Source: Dryomyza anilis
Taxonomy: Eukaryota; Arthropoda; Insecta; Diptera; Dryomyzidae
Direction of reading: 5' to 3'
DNA length: 64,000 nt
Assembly: GCA_951804985.1 (NCBI GenBank)
Contig: OX638131.1
Span: forward strand, 1,736,001 to 1,800,000
Shown here: piece after piece, positions 59,370-64,000 of the stretch
Numbering within the stretch: position 1 is the stretch's first letter
How the letters are laid out: each line of letters starts with the position of its first letter
Made by a program: the position numbers and the translations under genes
Notes under the pieces: model-generated
What the model saw: only the letters and a program-made list of their open reading frames with translations
What the model was told of the DNA's origin: nothing
Database searches by the model: none

Positions 59370-60395
59370 CAGTAAGGAAAGTTAGGTCACATGGATAATT
59401 TTGAAGTGGCCAACTTTTTATTGTTGGTAAACAGATAGTTCCTATAGAGTTAAATACTGCTTCCAAATATTATTTTGAAAAAAAAAATATATTTTTTGTT
59501 TTCAAAATAAATTAATTGATGGAATTTTAAAAAATGTTTTCGAAAAAAAGTCCTTAAAAATAAAATAAAAAAGGTTGTGCAAAAAATGTTTTCAAATAAT
59601 CAATAAATCTCCAAAAAAAATGTCAAACAAATTTTTTTCAAAATTAAAAAGTTTTCAAAAACATTTTTTTTTTATTTTTTTTTTTAATTTTTTATGAATT
59701 AAATTAGAATTTATAATTTTTTTTGTGTATGAGAAATTTGTGCTGTTACCATTTGAAGTGTTCCAGCGGTCACCATGGTTAAGGAATGCTGAAAATAACA
59801 ACAAATCGTAACAAATCTGCAATCTTAAAGAATTCCCCTTCATTTGAGTACCCATATGTATGAATTGGTAAGTGTACCGAAATATAAAATTTTTTTAGGC
59901 ACCACTAGTCGTTTCGTAGGAAAATAGTATTTTTATATATTTGAGATTAAGTCAATGTATATTCGAGTAAAAAAAAATTAAGGCGGTATAAAGGAACATT
60001 CAACCGTAGATGTCAGTGTAATATGAGGTATTTGAACATATGTTGTCGGATTTTTTGGACCAAATAGCGTAGATATATAAGTAATCTACAGTTTGAGTTT
60101 CATTGATCCAGCACTTCTAGTTTTGCTGTAATCGTGATTTCAACAGACAGTCCAACTGACATCGCGAAATCGACTCAGGAGGTCAAGAATATTTATACTT
60201 TGCCATACCGAGTGTTACAAATGGCCATTTCTCTCTTAGTGTAGGGTATAAAAGTAGAATTAGGTTCTTCTTAAGGAATAACCAATAATAAAGGTTAGGT
60301 CTCATGGAATATTTTAAAAAAGGGTCTTTTGATAGATGATTGAAAGAAGTTTGAGGGATTGGTCTAAACCGACTAACAACAGGTAATGTGTGATT
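59370..60395. mobile_element. INE-1/DINE-1-like element, copy 2 (diverged)
   Basis: Shares GTTAGGTCACATGG (about 59,380), the ATTTGAGTACCCATATG-type stretch, ATCGCGAAATCGACTCAGGA + GGTCAAGAATATTTATACTT, and the terminal TGTAGGGTATAAA with copy 1. A second GGTTAGGTCTCATGGAATAT begins at about 60,294, so part of another unit follows directly. An A/T homopolymer stretch (about 59,470-59,700) interrupts the left part. Confidence 0.65.
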
Positions 60396-60404
60396 TTTGT
60401 TGTA

Positions 60405-60545
60405 TTTTTATTTTATATTTTGGTTCATTAATATGATGAAACGTATTCTTCACATACAATTCATCAAATTGAAGAACACTTTTTCGACAGTTACCTTCAT
60501 ATTTATGATAGCATTCATAACATTGATGGTCAAGTGTTTAGGAAT
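60405..60545. mobile_element. TGATGAA element fragment
   Basis: TTGGTTCATTAATATGATGA + AACGTATTCTTCACATAC and TTTTTCGACAGTTACC match the right half of the elements at 18.8 and 30.4 kb; adjoins the INE-1-like unit. Confidence 0.65.
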
Positions 60546-61540
60546 CTTAAATCAACTGTAAAATTATTTTGATGTAACATTTTCATTAATTTGAGTACAC
60601 GTAAAAGGTGTAAACGAATTTATTTATCAAATTAAAATGAAAATAATACAAAACATATTCGGTATATTTCAAAATACTCTGATTTATGACAAACAAAAAA
60701 ATTAACAAGTTTTCAGTTATAAGTGATCGTTATTGTCCTCAACCAAAAAAATCGAATTAGTGGGAAACAAAGTGTGGCAATACAACTATTGCAAATATAG
60801 CATGTGTATGGGAAACTGCTATAAATATGACAATTCAATTTTAGAGACCATCTTCATAAATAAAAATCGTGAATCAGGTCGAAAATCAGAATTTATGAAT
60901 CGTATATTTGCGGGGAAAGTAAAGTCAATTAGAGATGTTTCAAAAAAAATTGAATATATTTCATATTTTCAAAATGCAAAGATGAGATTTAAACTGAGAT
61001 CATTTAAAGTTCCAAATAAAATCGAAGAAATGGATTAAAGATTCAAATAAACGAGAGAGGGACTGTTGAAATTCGTATATGATACAATTTGTGTAAAATG
61101 ATGTAGCTCTCCAAACTGCCCTGAGCTAGGTCCAGATTTGAAATTGTTGGCTTATATAAAATCAATTCTTCGAAAAATATTGAAATTTTGTTAAACTGAA
61201 ATAAAAAAGCGCTAGTTAGTTTGGCGTTATCAAAAAAGTTAGAAGAAATGGTGTCCAACGGCTGATGGTGAGCTGGAAGACTAAAATATGGAAATTCGTT
61301 CTATCTGATTCAGAAATATACATCTTTAACTATTTTTAAAAACTATGGAGTATTGTTTTACATTTGTGATATAATTTTTCCTTTTACCATGTTAAGTTTT
61401 TAAGTTATGAATAAAATAAAATGTAAAATTAATTTCTTTGACACTCTTTAAATACGTATTTTTAAGATAACATTTTTTTAGCGTAGATTTGTACTTCTGT
61501 CCCATAGTACTCTGTTATTTCACTCCCTACTATATTACTA
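60546..61540. other. AT-rich spacer with a 101-codon frame
   Basis: A plus-strand Lys/Asn/Ile-rich frame (60,733-61,038) begins at TTG, has no recognised domain, and is what AT-rich DNA often gives. Not called as a gene. Confidence 0.35.
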
Positions 61541-62640
61541 TAATTCGCCATCCGAGTCGTATCGATTCCTATTGGAATGAACAGTGATATGAACCAGGTT
61601 CCAGATCTGTCCATGTATCCGATGTGAGCGTATGTGTGACATTATTTTAAGTGCAGCCAGAGCAAAGCGAAGCGAATTAAATCGCACTTTCATGAGCAGC
61701 AAACACACAGATACAGATACTCTCGACTCGTGTATCTTCTAGGACCGCATACTGTGAGTATCTGAGGCGCGTAAAACTGGCTGAGTGTGAGTGGATGGTT
61801 GGATGGATGGATGTTTTTGTTTGTTAATGCTGCTGCTTATTGTGCAACAAGGACAACACAAAAAAAGCAACAACAGAGCATCATTCAGAGGACAAATAAA
61901 GGACGCGCCGATGAACCAGTCAGTCAGCAAGGGAGGAGCATCACAGCACAATAGGGCGGGCATCCTTGAGCTCAGCTGATGTCAGCTCATCGACGGCACG
62001 AATAGCAGCAACCGGCTGGGGAGCTGGGAGCCGGCGAGCAACCACAGACACCAACGGCGATGCCAGTTGAGAAGAAGCCTCACATTAGCAAACAAACGCA
62101 GCATCATCATCATCCAAGGATACCAAGCAGCAATGTGTATTTGTATCTTTGTGGCTGCATCTGTGTGTGTAACGGTATCTTTTGCCATTTGGCATCTCGC
62201 TCTACGTGCGGTTTCAATGCGACTGCGGTCGAATGGGGCACCCTCGGCAGCCGAGGGTGATCCACAAAGTATGCTGTAAGCTTGCGCAATATTTCCAACA
62301 TGTAGTACTCGGTGGTCGGGGGTCGAGAGGCGGATGGCAGCTGCTCGGGTATGGGTTGTGGGTTGCGGCACATTAACCGAACACAAAAGCCAACAACAAA
62401 TAATGGACGACTGCTAAAAGAGCAAAAGAAATAAAACTCGCCGTGGAGCACTCAGTGTGCTCGAGGCTCGAGGGCGTTTTTGTGAGATATATCTGTCGAG
62501 GTACGAGCTACGTCTACGGTTGGGGTGGCTGGGGTTGCGGAAATTCTGTGATTGTGGCTGACTGGGTGAGAAATGAAGGCACATTTTTGGAATGAGTTTT
62601 AGCAAAATGTTGAGTGCACAAAACCACAGGCAACTAAATG
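61541..62640. other. GC-richer block far upstream of hamlet
   Basis: CpG-containing, with GATGGATGGATGG and GATACAGATAC runs. On the minus strand at about 62,110-62,390 two different frames are open together for about 100 codons; neither shows a known domain. Candidate 5' exon or regulatory DNA. Confidence 0.3.
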
Positions 62641-64000
62641 GATAGGTAAAATATGCCTAACTAAAGCAGACGTCTATTAAATAGCTTTATGGAATATTTT
62701 AACATGTTGAGATATTTTGCTAGCTAAAGAAGAGCCCAACGTATTTTTGCATATATTTCACAGAGACAATAAAAACCAATAAATATTAAAATAAACATAA
62801 ATTAACACAGAACCAGCCTCCATTCGCCGGAATGACAAAGTGCGACAATGGAATGTGCCTACTTAATAAAAATCATATTAAATTTATTAGACGTGGGCTT
62901 TTGTGAGCAACACCTAAATCACCCTACAACCCTTTTGCGCTTTGTTGCCAATGCGTTTGACTTTTCTGCGTCAATAGCTCTCAATAACTGACTGCGAGCT
63001 GACTTTGACTCCGACGAGCACTCTTAGATCAGATCAACTCGCATGCAAATCGAATAAAATAGGTATCATCCACGGTGTCATCTATGGCGTGTTGTCTCAA
63101 TTTAACGGCATTAGCACCCTTTTGTGCGCCGTGCAACACGAAAGCGCTTCCAACCCTTAATAGCCCGCCGTGCAGTGCATGTGCCTGCTTTCGTTCGCTA
63201 TTAAGGCTCGCTAATAGCGGGCAAATTTGTGTACGCTCAACCAGAGACAAACCATCCGGGCCATCCGTACAACAAATGAATTTGTTAACATGACATTAAT
63301 GTCGCTGCCGAAGTTATTATTTATGGACGTCGGATGGCATAAGCTCGCACAATTAGTGTGGAAGGATATGCCCCGGATTCTGTTTTTTTAGTTTTTGCAT
63401 ATAACTTTTTGACAGCTTCGGTTGACGTATTTAATGGAGTGCGGCGCATCATTAAATTTATGTGTATCTTTGCATAGTATGTCGTACAATTTTCGTTGAA
63501 ATTTGAATTTAGAGACTATAATAGTTTTTAGCGAGTGCTGAAATTTCACACGCATATAATATGGGTGCCTATCATGGCACAAATAAAAAAATAGTTTAAA
63601 CGTTCGATTGATTACTGCCCGGGGATAGTTTGTAATGCTGATCAAAGTCGGTGTAATACAACGCACTGGGAGTTAGGGTCCTGTGGTGCGGCGTATCTAA
63701 ATGGCCTTGAAAAATGAGCGCAAAATAATCGTAGGTCCTCGCGACACAAGCTGTAGCACTCAAACGTGCGAGAATTTAGTTCGACAGAATTTCTCGATGA
63801 CTCGAAAATCATGTCACGCAGCACAATGAGTCTGCGCCTCCTCTGTAATTAACTCTGCTGGAATCCGTTGTTGCTTCGGCGCGCAAAAACTGATTTCTAT
63901 AGCCTCACATAGCCTCTTGAGCTTGAGAATAACGACGGTTGGATAGATTGATATGTGGATGGCTGGATTGATGCATATCCGTCTGCAGTAACTGTAAGGG
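62641..64000. other. mixed unique sequence to window edge
   Basis: Moderate AT content, without tandem arrays or recognised elements; small frames only. Nothing I can name. Confidence 0.3.

Noticed and set aside
60733..61038. 101-codon Lys/Asn/Ile-rich plus-strand frame
   Set aside because: Starts at TTG, composition follows the AT-rich background, no similarity recognised.
1..64000. CRISPR arrays, operons, ribosome binding sites, tRNA and rRNA genes
   Set aside because: The sequence is eukaryotic nuclear DNA; the regular repeats are satellites without spacers, and I saw no tRNA or rRNA signature.

Overview
The window is nuclear DNA from a dipteran fly, most likely a higher (brachyceran) fly with a large, AT-rich, repeat-laden genome. 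The evidence is one recognisable gene, the fly member of the PRDM3/PRDM16 (Evi1) family called hamlet; opa-type CAA/CAG runs; two elements resembling the Drosophila INE-1/DINE-1 family; and many short palindromic elements of the kind common in fly introns. I cannot name the species. There are no bacterial, phage or CRISPR features and no recognisable RNA gene.

The only gene I can defend is hamlet (ham), on the minus strand, running from about 53.93 kb down to a stop codon at 31,447. Seven coding exons (53,429-53,928; 45,048-45,176; 44,821-44,974; 38,347-38,512; 35,377-35,533; 32,625-33,602; 31,447-32,565) join in frame with consensus splice sites. Together they encode 1,066 residues: a Ser/Pro-rich leader, a PR domain split over three exons, an acidic linker, six C2H2-type fingers, a Pro/Ala-rich middle, a PLDLT motif (CtBP docking) and a second cluster of three fingers. 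The 5' end with the start codon is not found with confidence; a candidate short exon lies at 54,848-54,932. The 3' UTR probably covers about 30.75-31.45 kb.

Layout. 1-12 kb is dominated by tandem repeats: an 8-bp array (1-750), a 10-bp array (3.55-4.55 kb), a purine block (6.48-7.76 kb), an 8-bp array beside a 715-bp tandem duplication built on a 15-bp unit (9.3-11.08 kb), and a T/G-rich block (11.09-12.1 kb). 12-30.7 kb, downstream of ham, alternates GC-richer unique blocks (some with opa runs or NRF-1/Ewg-type palindromes) with AT-rich foldback elements. 31.4-53.9 kb is ham, its introns filled with palindromic MITE-like elements, an INE-1-like element, AT microsatellites and an 88-bp-arm hairpin. 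53.9-64 kb is upstream sequence holding two GC-richer blocks that may contain the ham promoter or 5' exons, plus more elements.

Work was by eye: coordinates of ham exons are exact readings of splice sites, whereas repeat boundaries are approximate unless a terminal motif is stated.
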